From assembly GCF_049860805.1 (NCBI RefSeq), contig NZ_CP187555.1:4216001-4280000 (forward strand): a stretch of 64,000 nt of DNA, written 5' to 3'. Below are positions 1 to 8,076 of this stretch, one piece after another; position 1 is the stretch's first letter, and each line of letters opens with the position of its first letter. The notes under the pieces were generated by a model. It saw only the letters and a program-made list of their open reading frames with translations, did no database searches and was not told the origin of the DNA. The DNA comes from Parabacteroides sp900760525. Lineage in GTDB: Bacteria > Bacteroidota > Bacteroidia > Bacteroidales > Tannerellaceae. Both the position numbers and the translations under genes were made by a program.

Positions 1-2
1 CT

Positions 3-1646
3 GCCGGCAAGAAGGCGGTGATCGAGTTGAAAGATTCTTTGAAACCCAATACAACCTATACGATCGACTTCACCAATTCCATAGCGGACAATAACGAGAA
101 GAACGTGTTCGAGAACTTCTCTTTCGCTTTCTCTACCGGAGACGTGATCGATACGCTCGAGGTGTCGGGAGTCTTGCTGAATGCAGAGAACCTCGAACCG
201 ATGCCCGGCATTACGATCGGTCTGCATAGCAACCTCGAAGATTCCGCATTTGTGAAGTTGCCGTTCGACCGCACTTCGCGTACGAACGACAAAGGACAGT
301 TCACAATCCGTAATATCGCCCCCGGAACCTATCATATCTTTGCCCTGAACGATGTGAACCGCGACTATAAGTTCGACCAGCCGGGCGAAGAGATCGCTTT
401 CTTAGATTCCCTTATCGTTCCCTCTTTTGAGCTGACTACCCGGCAAGATACAACCTGGAAAGACAGTCTGACGATCGATACGATCCGGACGGTCGGTTAT
501 ACCCGTTTCTTCCCGGACAATATCGAACTCCGCTTGTTCAAGGAAAAGTTCGAACGCCAATATATGGTGAAACCCGAACGCCCGGACGAGAAATACTTTA
601 CACTGCGTTTCAACACGAAGCTGGACACCGTCCCGGTGCCTGTCCCCATCAACTTTACCCCGGAAGACAGCGCCTGGTATTTCGTGCAACAGACGGAAGG
701 CGGTGCAGCCGTTAACTACTGGCTTGCCGATTCGACCGTCTGGAAGCAGGACACCCTGCAGGTTCAGGTCTCTTATCCGAAGAGCGACTCCCTGAATATC
801 CTGCGTCCGCAGACCGACACGGTCCAGTTGGTATTGCGCCGCCGTCCGGCAGAAAAGAAAAAGAAGAAAAAGAAGGACGAACCCGATCCGATCGTATTCT
901 TAGGAATGCAGGTAGACGCTCCCGGCTCGATGGATCTTTTCGATACGGTGTCCGTAACCTTCAACGAACCGGTATTGGATATCAATAAAGATATGTTTTT
1001 CCTCGACCAGAAGGTCGATACCGTTTGGCATACGGTCGATTTCGACTTCTTCCCCGATTCGACCAACAGCTTGAACTACTTTATCAGGCGTCCGTGGAAG
1101 TACGGGGAGGAATACCGCATCGAGGTGGATTCCGCCGCGATCCATAGCCTTTACGGGAAATGGAACGACTTCTTTACCGGCGAGTTCAAGATCAAGAAGG
1201 AAGACGAATACGGCCACCTCTATCTCAATATCGACGGCGTGGATACGACTGCTTTCGTCGAATTGTTGAGCACCGGAGATGTCCCTGTCCGCAAAGCGAA
1301 AGTGAAAGACGGCGGAGTGCTCTTCATGGACCTGAAGCCCGATAAGTATTATGCCCGCATCGTGATCGACACGAACGGCAACGGAGTGTGGGATACCGGT
1401 AATTATGCCGAAAAGCGGCAGCCCGAAGAAGTTTATTATTCTCCCAAGATGTATGAGATCATGCAGAACTGGCAGGTCGAAGAGACATGGAATGTCAACT
1501 CCACCCCGCTGGCTAAGCAGAAGCCTCTTGAGATAACGAAGAATAAGCCGAAGGAAGCAACCAAGAAGAAAAGAAACTACAAAGATGAAAGTCAACAATC
1601 ATCGTCAAGGAATAATAGCAGCGGCAACATGGGAATGCCGTTCTAA
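3..1646 (+). CDS. Ig-like domain surface protein, 5' end outside window
   Basis: The reading frame is open from the first complete codon at position 3, so the true start lies upstream; the GTG at 18 is only the first start-like codon in view. What is visible is the C-terminal ~547 residues of a large Bacteroidetes protein. An SbsA-type Ig-like domain comes first (PNTTYTIDFTNSIADN pattern). A SpaA/CarboxypepD-like beta-sandwich follows (GQFTIRNIAPGTYHIFALND), then a second Ig-like unit around residues 300-390. A lysine run (KKKKKKK) is at about residue 285 and the tail is basic. Such proteins are exported and probably cell-envelope associated, but no enzymatic role is known to me. The last 62 bp overlap the start of the DUF3108 gene, so the two are likely co-transcribed. 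Confidence 0.7.
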   Translation, partial: AGKKAVIELKDSLKPNTTYTIDFTNSIADNNEKNVFENFSFAFSTGDVIDTLEVSGVLLNAENLEPMPGITIGLHSNLEDSAFVKLPFDRTSRTNDKGQFTIRNIAPGTYHIFALNDVNRDYKFDQPGEEIAFLDSLIVPSFELTTRQDTTWKDSLTIDTIRTVGYTRFFPDNIELRLFKEKFERQYMVKPERPDEKYFTLRFNTKLDTVPVPVPINFTPEDSAWYFVQQTEGGAAVNYWLADSTVWKQDTLQVQVSYPKSDSLNILRPQTDTVQLVLRRRPAEKKKKKKKDEPDPIVFLGMQVDAPGSMDLFDTVSVTFNEPVLDINKDMFFLDQKVDTVWHTVDFDFFPDSTNSLNYFIRRPWKYGEEYRIEVDSAAIHSLYGKWNDFFTGEFKIKKEDEYGHLYLNIDGVDTTAFVELLSTGDVPVRKAKVKDGGVLFMDLKPDKYYARIVIDTNGNGVWDTGNYAEKRQPEEVYYSPKMYEIMQNWQVEETWNVNSTPLAKQKPLEITKNKPKEATKKKRNYKDESQQSSSRNNSSGNMGMPF

Positions 1647-2472
1647 CACCGCCCGCCTGTGGCTGGCATTTTTGCTGTTGCTGTCGGCCGTATGTGCAAA
1701 GGCGCAGGAGATCCCGGTCCGGCACAGGTTCAGCCCCGGCGAGGAAGTGCAATATGAGTTGTACTTTAAATGGGGCCTTTTGATGCCCCGTGCGGGCCAC
1801 GCCACCCTCTCTATCCGCGACGCGGAATACGAGGGCGGGCCATCCTGTCACTATCGGCTTATCTTCCGTACCTCCGGTATTATCGAGAAGGTCTATAAGA
1901 TGCGCGATACGATCGATTGCCATTTCACCCCCGACATGTTGCTTCTCCGGAGCGAGAAGCGGGTGAACGAGAACGACTATTATCTGATAGACGACATCTG
2001 TTTCTCTTACGACCGTAAGAAGATACTCGCCCATTCCCACCGTTATACGCCCACCCGCACGAAGATCGACACGATGCTCGTGACGGAAGACCCTTATATG
2101 TTCGATATGCTGGGTGCGACGATGTACCTGCGTTCCCTGGATTGGAACAAGATGAAGAGCGGCGAGAGCTTCCCCTTCCAGGTGGCGATCGGGCGCGAAC
2201 GCATCAACATCAGTTTCCGTTATACCGGACAGCAGATTGTGGAACGGAGCGAGACGTTGAAGTACAGGACCCGCCATTTCTATATCGACATCTACGACGA
2301 CGCCTTTACCCAAAGCAAGGAAGCCGCCGAGATCTGGATCGGCGACGACGAGAACCATATCCCCATCAAGATACGCGCCAAGCTGAAAATCGGTGCGGCC
2401 GAAGTCTATTATAAGTCCTCCAAAGGCTTGCGCTATCCGCTTACCTCGCGGGTGGAGATCAGAAGACGGTAG
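1585..2472 (+). CDS. DUF3108 domain-containing exported protein
   Basis: 295 residues. An N-terminal extension precedes a hydrophobic signal segment ending near AKAQ (about residue 40), so the protein is exported. The remainder is a beta-rich DUF3108-like fold (FSPGEEVQYELYFKWG, then GHATLSIRD, and a C-terminal VEIRRR). In Bacteroidetes this family is a probable periplasmic or outer-membrane-associated beta protein of unknown function. The start at 1585 is the only ATG before the signal sequence and overlaps the upstream gene by 62 bp, which supports translational coupling. The gene ends 4 bp from the convergent histidine kinase. Function beyond the family assignment is unknown. Confidence 0.7.
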   Translation: MKVNNHRQGIIAAATWECRSNTARLWLAFLLLLSAVCAKAQEIPVRHRFSPGEEVQYELYFKWGLLMPRAGHATLSIRDAEYEGGPSCHYRLIFRTSGIIEKVYKMRDTIDCHFTPDMLLLRSEKRVNENDYYLIDDICFSYDRKKILAHSHRYTPTRTKIDTMLVTEDPYMFDMLGATMYLRSLDWNKMKSGESFPFQVAIGRERINISFRYTGQQIVERSETLKYRTRHFYIDIYDDAFTQSKEAAEIWIGDDENHIPIKIRAKLKIGAAEVYYKSSKGLRYPLTSRVEIRRR

Positions 2473-2475
2473 TCT

Positions 2476-3528
2476 TTAATGCTTTACAGGTAAGGAAATA
2501 GTGAAGCAGGTTTCCCGGTAAGGCTGCGAAGCGACCGACAATTCGCCGTCATGCATCCGTATGATCTGCCGGGAAAGGCTCAACCCGATGCCGCTTCCCG
2601 TAGCCTTGGTGGTGAAGAAGGGAACGAAGATATCTTCCGTCAGATCGGAAGGAACGCCAGGGCCGTTGTCCGTTACCCGGATAAGCAATTGATTCTTCTC
2701 CGCATCGACTTCCATGCGAATCTGTCCGTTCGCCTGTCCTTCAAGTGCTTGCATGGCGTTCTTCAGCAGGTTGATCAAGACTTGTGACAATAGTTTTTCG
2801 TCTGCATAGACCACTATCTCGGGTTGGAAGAGGACGAGGGAGAAGCCGATGTGCTGCCGCTGCAAGTCCGGCTGGTGCAGGGTTTGCAGGTTTTGCAGCA
2901 GATGCGTGAGGGAGAACGTCATAGGCTCCGGCTGCTTCAGGTAAGCAAACTGCCGGTATGATTCGGTGAAATGTATCAGGGCCTGTCCTTGGCTTTTGAT
3001 GGTGTCCAGTCCCCGTATCGTCTTGCGGATAGTGGCGTCGGTGATCTCCCCGCTGCTTCTCGGTGTGTCTTTCGTCCGGAAATAAGAAAGAAGCGTACCG
3101 GAGAGGGAGACGACCGGAGCGATGGAGTTCATGATCTCGTGTGTCAGGACATGCATCAACTTATCCCATGACTCATATTCCTTGCGATGCAGTTCGCGGT
3201 CGAACGCCTTGCGTTTGTTTTCGGTCATCAACGTGTGTATGCGGTTGAAGGCGGTATGCAGGCGGCGCTGTTCCCGGCTGCCGATGTTTTCGGGGAAGTA
3301 AAGCATCGACTCGTCGTCCTCGATGGCATCCAGGAAAAGCTGTATCCTCCGGTTCGATGCGTTGAGGAAATAGACGAGGAGGCTGATCAGCCACGCAGCT
3401 ATCAAAAGAGCTACGATGCCCAGTATGACCGCCCGTCCCGTAACGATACCCGCCACACCCAACCCCGCCACCAGTACGATGGCGACCACTTGCAAGAGAA
3501 TGCGTATGTATAGACGGACACTGAACAT
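2476..3528 (-). CDS. Sensor histidine kinase of NtrC-type two-component system
   Basis: 350 residues. Two adjacent transmembrane segments (about 8-30 and 34-54) have almost no periplasmic loop, so the stimulus is probably sensed in or near the membrane. A linker/HAMP-like helix follows. The HisKA H-box is HVLTHEIMNSIAP (His about residue 132), and the HATPase domain shows an N-box (NLLKNAMQAL), G1 (DNGPGVP) and G2 (GSGIGLSL). It lies 12 bp downstream of the sigma-54 response regulator on the same strand, so the two form an operon and almost certainly a cognate pair. It is predicted to phosphorylate the regulator that controls the divergent efflux/export operon. The signal is unknown. It ends 4 bp from the convergent DUF3108 gene. 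Confidence 0.88.
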   Translation of the reverse strand: MFSVRLYIRILLQVVAIVLVAGLGVAGIVTGRAVILGIVALLIAAWLISLLVYFLNASNRRIQLFLDAIEDDESMLYFPENIGSREQRRLHTAFNRIHTLMTENKRKAFDRELHRKEYESWDKLMHVLTHEIMNSIAPVVSLSGTLLSYFRTKDTPRSSGEITDATIRKTIRGLDTIKSQGQALIHFTESYRQFAYLKQPEPMTFSLTHLLQNLQTLHQPDLQRQHIGFSLVLFQPEIVVYADEKLLSQVLINLLKNAMQALEGQANGQIRMEVDAEKNQLLIRVTDNGPGVPSDLTEDIFVPFFTTKATGSGIGLSLSRQIIRMHDGELSVASQPYRETCFTISLPVKH

Positions 3529-3540
3529 ACCGGCGGGGGA

Positions 3541-4875
3541 TCAGAGGTTGAAACGTTTCATCTTATTATATAAAGTCTGCCGGCTCACTCCCAACTGTTC
3601 CGCCGCAGCCGTCAGGTTCCCTTCGTTCTGGGTGATAGCCGCCAGGATCGCCTGCCGTTCCACCTCTTCCAGATTGGGCACTTCGCTAAAAGAGAGCGCC
3701 TTTCCCGGGCGGATAAAGAGGTCGGAGGCACGGATCACATTCTTCTCCGCCAGGATTACCGCCTTCTCGATCGTATGTTGCAATTCCCGGATGTTGCCGG
3801 GCCAGTCGTAGTTCGCGAGTTTTTCCACTGCCTGCGGGTGTAGGGTAAGCCCCGTCCGCCTGTAGAGGTCTGTATATTTTTTCAGGAAATAGTCAGCAAA
3901 CAGTGCGATATCCTCCCGCCGGCTTCGCAGGGGCGGGATCTCGATCTGTATCGTGTTGATGCGGTAGAACAGGTCTTCACGGAAAAGCGACTGCGCCACC
4001 ATCTCCGGCAGGTTGCGGTTCGTGGCGGCAATCAGACGTATGTCGACCGGGATCTTCCGGTTGCTCCCGAGGCGGGTGATCTCGCGGTTTTGCAGGGCTG
4101 CCAGCAGTTTGGCCTGCAATCCCAACGGCAGGTTCCCGATCTCGTCGAGAAACAGCGTGCTCCCGTGTGCCGCCTCGAACTTCCCCGGGCGGCTCTCGCG
4201 TGCATCCGTAAAAGCACCCCGTTCATGCCCGAACAACTCGCTTTCGAACAACGACTCGCTGACGGCTCCCATATCCACGCTGACCATCCCGTGCCGGCTG
4301 CGGAGCGAAAGGCGGTGTATCTCGCGGGCCAGCATCTCCTTGCCCGTACCGTTCTCTCCGGAGATCAGGACGTTGGCATCCGTCTTGGCAACCTTTGTCA
4401 CCACTTTGATCAGTTTCATCATCACAGGAGAGTGCCCGATAATCATTGCCGGTTCGCTTGACCTCGGCACCGGGCGGGCAGGCTGCCGGGATTTCCGTTC
4501 GTGCAGGGCGGCGCGTATCTTCCCGACCAGGAGATCATTGTCCCAGGGTTTCAGCACGAAATCGGCGGCCCCGCTCTTCAACGCCTTTACAGCCAGTTCG
4601 ACATCCCCGTAGGCCGTCAGCATGATAACAGGCAGTCCCGGTGCGATCTCCTGTATGCGGCGGAGCCAGAAAAGCCCTTCGTTGCCGGTATTGACGCCGG
4701 CGGAGAAATTCATATCCAGCAGCACGAGGTCGACCGGCCGGCTGTCCAGGACCGACAGGATGCTGTTCGGGTTCGAGGCAGTCTCCACTTCGTCGAACTC
4801 ATCTTCCAAGAGTAGCTCGAGAGAGGTCAGTACGCTTTTGTTATCATCTACGATCAGGATAGTTCCGGCTTGCAT
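3541..4875 (-). CDS. Sigma-54-dependent response regulator (NtrC family)
   Basis: 444 residues from the ATG at 4875. A longer frame to 4965 exists, but the receiver domain begins directly after this Met (AGTILIVDDNKS). Domains: REC (1-120, phospho-acceptor Asp in LVLLDMNF, conserved Lys in VLKPWD); AAA+ sigma-54 interaction domain (about 140-370, Walker A GENGTGKE, Walker B TLFLDEIGN, arginine-finger region FREDLFYRIN); C-terminal Fis-type HTH (GNLTAAAEQLGVSRQTLYNK). The sigma-54 contact loop reads GAFTDA rather than the classical GAFTGA. It is divergent from the TolC operon, and the intervening DNA carries four 22-bp-spaced palindromes and a -24/-12 promoter that this protein is the obvious candidate to use. 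Confidence 0.93.
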   Translation of the reverse strand: MQAGTILIVDDNKSVLTSLELLLEDEFDEVETASNPNSILSVLDSRPVDLVLLDMNFSAGVNTGNEGLFWLRRIQEIAPGLPVIMLTAYGDVELAVKALKSGAADFVLKPWDNDLLVGKIRAALHERKSRQPARPVPRSSEPAMIIGHSPVMMKLIKVVTKVAKTDANVLISGENGTGKEMLAREIHRLSLRSRHGMVSVDMGAVSESLFESELFGHERGAFTDARESRPGKFEAAHGSTLFLDEIGNLPLGLQAKLLAALQNREITRLGSNRKIPVDIRLIAATNRNLPEMVAQSLFREDLFYRINTIQIEIPPLRSRREDIALFADYFLKKYTDLYRRTGLTLHPQAVEKLANYDWPGNIRELQHTIEKAVILAEKNVIRASDLFIRPGKALSFSEVPNLEEVERQAILAAITQNEGNLTAAAEQLGVSRQTLYNKMKRFNL

Positions 4876-5085
4876 AGGATCTTTTTCCGGTAAAGTTATC
4901 CGCTTCCCTAATACCTTGCAAGCGAGCGTCAAAATATTTGACACTTTTGGATTATTATTCTGCATGGATCTCTTCCTCCCTGCCGGACGGTCTTTGGTTG
5001 CATGCCGTCTTGTTTCCGTTTGTATGGGAATATTATCAGGTTTTGTCCTGATCTGGAATAAATTTTATACCTGACTTTTTCTTAA

Positions 5086-5165
5086 TCGACAGCTGTCGAT
5101 CAGCTGTTTGACAATTGTCGGATAGCTGTCCGACAACTGTCGAATAACTGGCTGACAGTTGTCGG
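5086..5165. promoter_or_regulatory. Four tandem palindromic activator sites (candidate UAS), 22-bp pitch
   Basis: Four 14-bp palindromes with consensus YYGACARYTGTCGR lie at 5086-5099, 5108-5121, 5130-5143 and 5152-5165. The first, TCGACAGCTGTCGA, is perfect. Their centres (5092.5, 5114.5, 5136.5, 5158.5) are exactly 22 bp apart, about two helical turns, so all sites face the same side of the DNA. The block is bracketed by cttaa and ttaag. It lies between the divergent NtrC-type regulator and the TolC operon, about 250 bp upstream of the sigma-54 promoter. I infer it is the enhancer bound by that regulator's Fis domain. Confidence 0.8.
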
Positions 5166-5382
5166 TTAAGAAATTGAACGGAATCTATATGGTAATAGAT
5201 ACCTTCCTTTGTGTTTCTCTTCCTGCATATATTTGAGAATGGGACGGCAGGCGCGAAGAAACGGATCGGAAGGAAACAGGAGATAGACAGTGTCAAAAAG
5301 TTGGACGACCGGGCGTCAAAAAATTGGACGGTTAGCGGAAAGGCTTTTCCGGATGGTATTGGATGTTTGGCTGTTACGTTTC

Positions 5383-5398
5383 TGGCACGCCGTTTGCT
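5383..5398 (+). promoter_or_regulatory. Sigma-54 (-24/-12) promoter of the export operon
   Basis: TGGCACG-CCGT-TTGCT matches the sigma-54 consensus TGGCACG-N4-TTGCW at every position, with correct spacing between the GG (-24) and GC (-12). Transcription should begin about 12 bp past the GC, near 5409, almost on the first ATG of the TolC gene (5410/5413). The mRNA would then be leaderless or nearly so. rpoN is encoded in this window (24259-25728) and a sigma-54 activator gene is divergent. Confidence 0.88.
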
Positions 5399-5409
5399 CC
5401 CTTTCTGTC

Positions 5410-6783
5410 ATGATGAATGCGCAAATAACGATTAAACGGAACTTATCTCTTTTCCTGTTCGCTTTCCTGATCCTACCGGGAAGCCTGCGGGCACAGTCCG
5501 GCTGGACGGTGGACGATTGTATGCGCTATGCCGTCGAGCAGAATTACCGGGTACGGAACAGCCGCCTGGATACGCGGATCGCCGGTGAAGACCTTACCGC
5601 CGCCTATGGCGATTTCCTGCCTTCGGTGAGTGCTACCGGTGCACTGGGTAAACGTCTGGGGCGTTCGGTGGACCCGAAGACGAATCTCTATACATCCTCT
5701 TCCTTTCTGGAAAGCACGATGGGGCTGAATGTATCGCTTCCGGTGTTCGACGGCTTTACACGCGTCAACCGTTTGCAGTTCCGCAAGCTGAACAGGCAGG
5801 TCAGCGGCCTAACGGAGAAGATCGAGGAGAACCGGGTCGCTTTCGAGGTGATGGATGCTTTCTTCCGTCTTTGCTTCGACGAGAAGATGTACCGACTTGC
5901 CGTCGAGCAGCGGAAGTTGAGCGAACGCTATCAGGAGCAGATGCTCGAATATGTGGATTTGGGTATGCGTTCCCCTTCCGATTTGCAGGAAGTGAAAGCG
6001 CGCCTGCAATCCGATATTTACCAGGAGACGGTGAGGGCGAACGGTTGCCGCCTCTCGTTGCTTGCCTTGAAGGAACTGTTGAATATGCGGGATGCCGATA
6101 CGCTGACGATTCTTCAAGGTGAGGAGAGCGAGCTTCCTGCATGGACCGCCCTCGAATCCAACGATATCTATGCCGCCTCCGAAACTTCGCTGCCGGAATT
6201 CCGGGCTATGGAGTTGAGGGAAAAGGCTTCGCGCAAGTCGTTGGCGATGGCGTCCGGTGCTTTTTCGCCTTCCATCAGGGCGGAGTTCAGCCTCTATTCC
6301 GGCTATTACGACACGGAGAGGAATGAGTCGGGCGGGATTGTTCCGATCAAGGACCAGTTGAAGAATAATATGAATAAATATATCGGTGTGAGTGTCTCGC
6401 TGCCTTTGTTCAGCGGACTTTCCCGCCTGACCGGCGTCAGGAAGGAGCGTTTCCGCCTGCACCGCATACAGAACGAGAACGAGCAGCAACGCCTCAGTCT
6501 CTATAAGGAGATAGACGATGCCTGCCTATCCCTCCGGGCCGCCTTCGAGGAACATCGGCAGGCGCTCGAACAGCTTCGCACTTCCACCATTACGCTGAAA
6601 GAGAGTGAAGAGAAATGGGAAGAGGGGATGATCTCTGTCTTTGAACTGATGGAGAAGCGGAACCTCTACATCATGGCAAAGGCGGAGTTGAGCCGTACGC
6701 AGTTGCAGTACGAGTTGAAGAGGCGGCTGGTGGAGTTTTACCGGAGTGGGGAGTTTGTTACTTTTGGATCAAGCCAAAAGTAA
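5410..6783 (+). CDS. TolC-family outer membrane efflux protein
   Basis: 457 residues from ATG 5410 (a second ATG follows at 5413). The frame stays open back to 5290, but that would place the sigma-54 promoter inside the coding region; the signal peptide (RNLSLFLFAFLILPGSLRAQ) starts just after 5410, so the later start is chosen. The mature protein begins with the OEP signature WTVDDCMRYAVEQNYRVRNSRLD and contains two OEP repeats with long coiled-coil helices. It forms the trimeric outer-membrane duct of a tripartite exporter. It is first in an operon followed by an HlyD-like adaptor and ABC components. Confidence 0.92.
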   Translation: MMNAQITIKRNLSLFLFAFLILPGSLRAQSGWTVDDCMRYAVEQNYRVRNSRLDTRIAGEDLTAAYGDFLPSVSATGALGKRLGRSVDPKTNLYTSSSFLESTMGLNVSLPVFDGFTRVNRLQFRKLNRQVSGLTEKIEENRVAFEVMDAFFRLCFDEKMYRLAVEQRKLSERYQEQMLEYVDLGMRSPSDLQEVKARLQSDIYQETVRANGCRLSLLALKELLNMRDADTLTILQGEESELPAWTALESNDIYAASETSLPEFRAMELREKASRKSLAMASGAFSPSIRAEFSLYSGYYDTERNESGGIVPIKDQLKNNMNKYIGVSVSLPLFSGLSRLTGVRKERFRLHRIQNENEQQRLSLYKEIDDACLSLRAAFEEHRQALEQLRTSTITLKESEEKWEEGMISVFELMEKRNLYIMAKAELSRTQLQYELKRRLVEFYRSGEFVTFGSSQK

Positions 6784-6813
6784 CAGATAGAAGTATAAAT
6801 ATAATAATGAATA

Positions 6814-8076
6814 ATGATGAATAACAACATGGACATCCGCATCGAACGGAAGTCCCGATTTCAGAAGAAACACCTTTATGCCGTGGCAGGAGCCGCCGCC
6901 GTGCTGCTTTGCCTGCTCTGGCTTATCTTTCGTGACACCTCTTCTTCTATGAAAGTGGAGAAAGAGCGTATCACGATCGCCACCGTGCAGAAAGGAGAGT
7001 TCAACGACTATATCCGTGTCATCGGACAGGTATTGCCGGATCGTATCATCTACCTCGACGCCATCGAAGGCGGGCGTGTCGAAGAACGCCTGATTGAGGA
7101 AGGGGCACAGGTAAAGGCGGGCGACGTGATCCTCCGTCTCAGCAACCCGCTTCTGAATATCGGCATCCTGCAAAGCGAAGCCGACCTGGCCTATCAGGAG
7201 AACGAACTGCGCAACACCCGCCTCAGCATGGAGCAGGAGCATCTCAGGTTGAAGCAGGATCGCATCGTACTGAGCAAGGAACTGACGCAGAAGGAACGCC
7301 GTTTCCGGCAATACGACCGCCTGTATAAGAAGAACCTGCTGGCCCGCGAAGACTATTTGCAGGCAGAGGAAGACTATGAGGCCGCCCGCGGACAATTGGA
7401 CGTCGTGGACGAGCGTATCAAGCAAGACGACCTGTTCCGCAGTAGCCAGCTACAGAGTTTGGATGAAAATATCCGGAACATGAAGAAGAGTCTTGCTTTG
7501 GTTCGGGAGCGACTGGAAAACTTAAAAGTAAAAGCCCCGGTCGACGGGCAGTTGGGAAACATAGAGGCACAGATCGGCCAGTCCATCGCCCAAGGCGAAC
7601 GCATCGGCCAGGTGATCACGCCCGAACTGAAGGTGGAAGCCAAGATCGATGAGCATTATGTGGAGCGTGTCATGCCCGGTCTCCCTGCGAGCTTCGAACG
7701 GGAAGGAAAGAAATACGATATGGAGGTAACGAAGGTCTATCCCGAAGTACGGGAAGGACAGTTCCGCACCGACCTGCATTTTGTCTCCGGACGGCCGGAG
7801 AATATCCGTGCCGGACAAACCTACCACCTGAACCTGCAACTGGGTGATCCCGTGCAGGCGGTGATCATCCCACGTGGTAGCTTCTATCAGGCAAGCGGCG
7901 GCGAGTATATGTATGTGGTGGATGAAGAAGAGAAGACGGCTCGTCGCCGCTCTGTCCGTATCGGCCGTCAGAACCCACAGCATTACGAGGTTGTGGAAGG
8001 ACTGCAACCGGGGGAGAAGGTGATTATTTCCGGATATGACTTGTTTGGTGAACATGAACGATTAATTTTACGCTGA
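6814..8076 (+). CDS. HlyD/MacA-like periplasmic adaptor protein
   Basis: 420 residues. An N-terminal signal-anchor helix (AVAGAAAVLLCLLWLIF, about 23-40) is followed by a biotinyl-lipoyl half-motif (EGGRVEERLIEEGAQVKAGD), a long coiled-coil hairpin (about 120-220) and the second lipoyl half (VKAPVDGQLGNIEAQIGQSI). Beta-barrel and membrane-proximal domains form the C-terminus. It bridges the inner-membrane ABC permeases to the TolC duct. Two ATGs (6814, 6817) are possible starts. Its stop overlaps the next gene's start by one base (TGATG), so the two are coupled. Confidence 0.92.
   Translation: MMNNNMDIRIERKSRFQKKHLYAVAGAAAVLLCLLWLIFRDTSSSMKVEKERITIATVQKGEFNDYIRVIGQVLPDRIIYLDAIEGGRVEERLIEEGAQVKAGDVILRLSNPLLNIGILQSEADLAYQENELRNTRLSMEQEHLRLKQDRIVLSKELTQKERRFRQYDRLYKKNLLAREDYLQAEEDYEAARGQLDVVDERIKQDDLFRSSQLQSLDENIRNMKKSLALVRERLENLKVKAPVDGQLGNIEAQIGQSIAQGERIGQVITPELKVEAKIDEHYVERVMPGLPASFEREGKKYDMEVTKVYPEVREGQFRTDLHFVSGRPENIRAGQTYHLNLQLGDPVQAVIIPRGSFYQASGGEYMYVVDEEEKTARRRSVRIGRQNPQHYEVVEGLQPGEKVIISGYDLFGEHERLILR

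Noticed and set aside
900..2358. Long minus-strand frames opposite the Ig-like and DUF3108 genes
   Set aside because: They lie fully antisense to well-supported genes and have low-complexity, His/Arg/Val-rich shadow composition.
5086..5165. CRISPR-like reading of the 22-bp periodic sequence
   Set aside because: The repeats are 14-bp palindromes with 8-bp gaps, far too short for repeats plus spacers, and no cas genes are present.
5036..5296. Minus-strand 86-residue frame covering the enhancer region
   Set aside because: It is open only because of the regular palindromes; it has no protein-like composition and the region is better explained as four regulatory sites.
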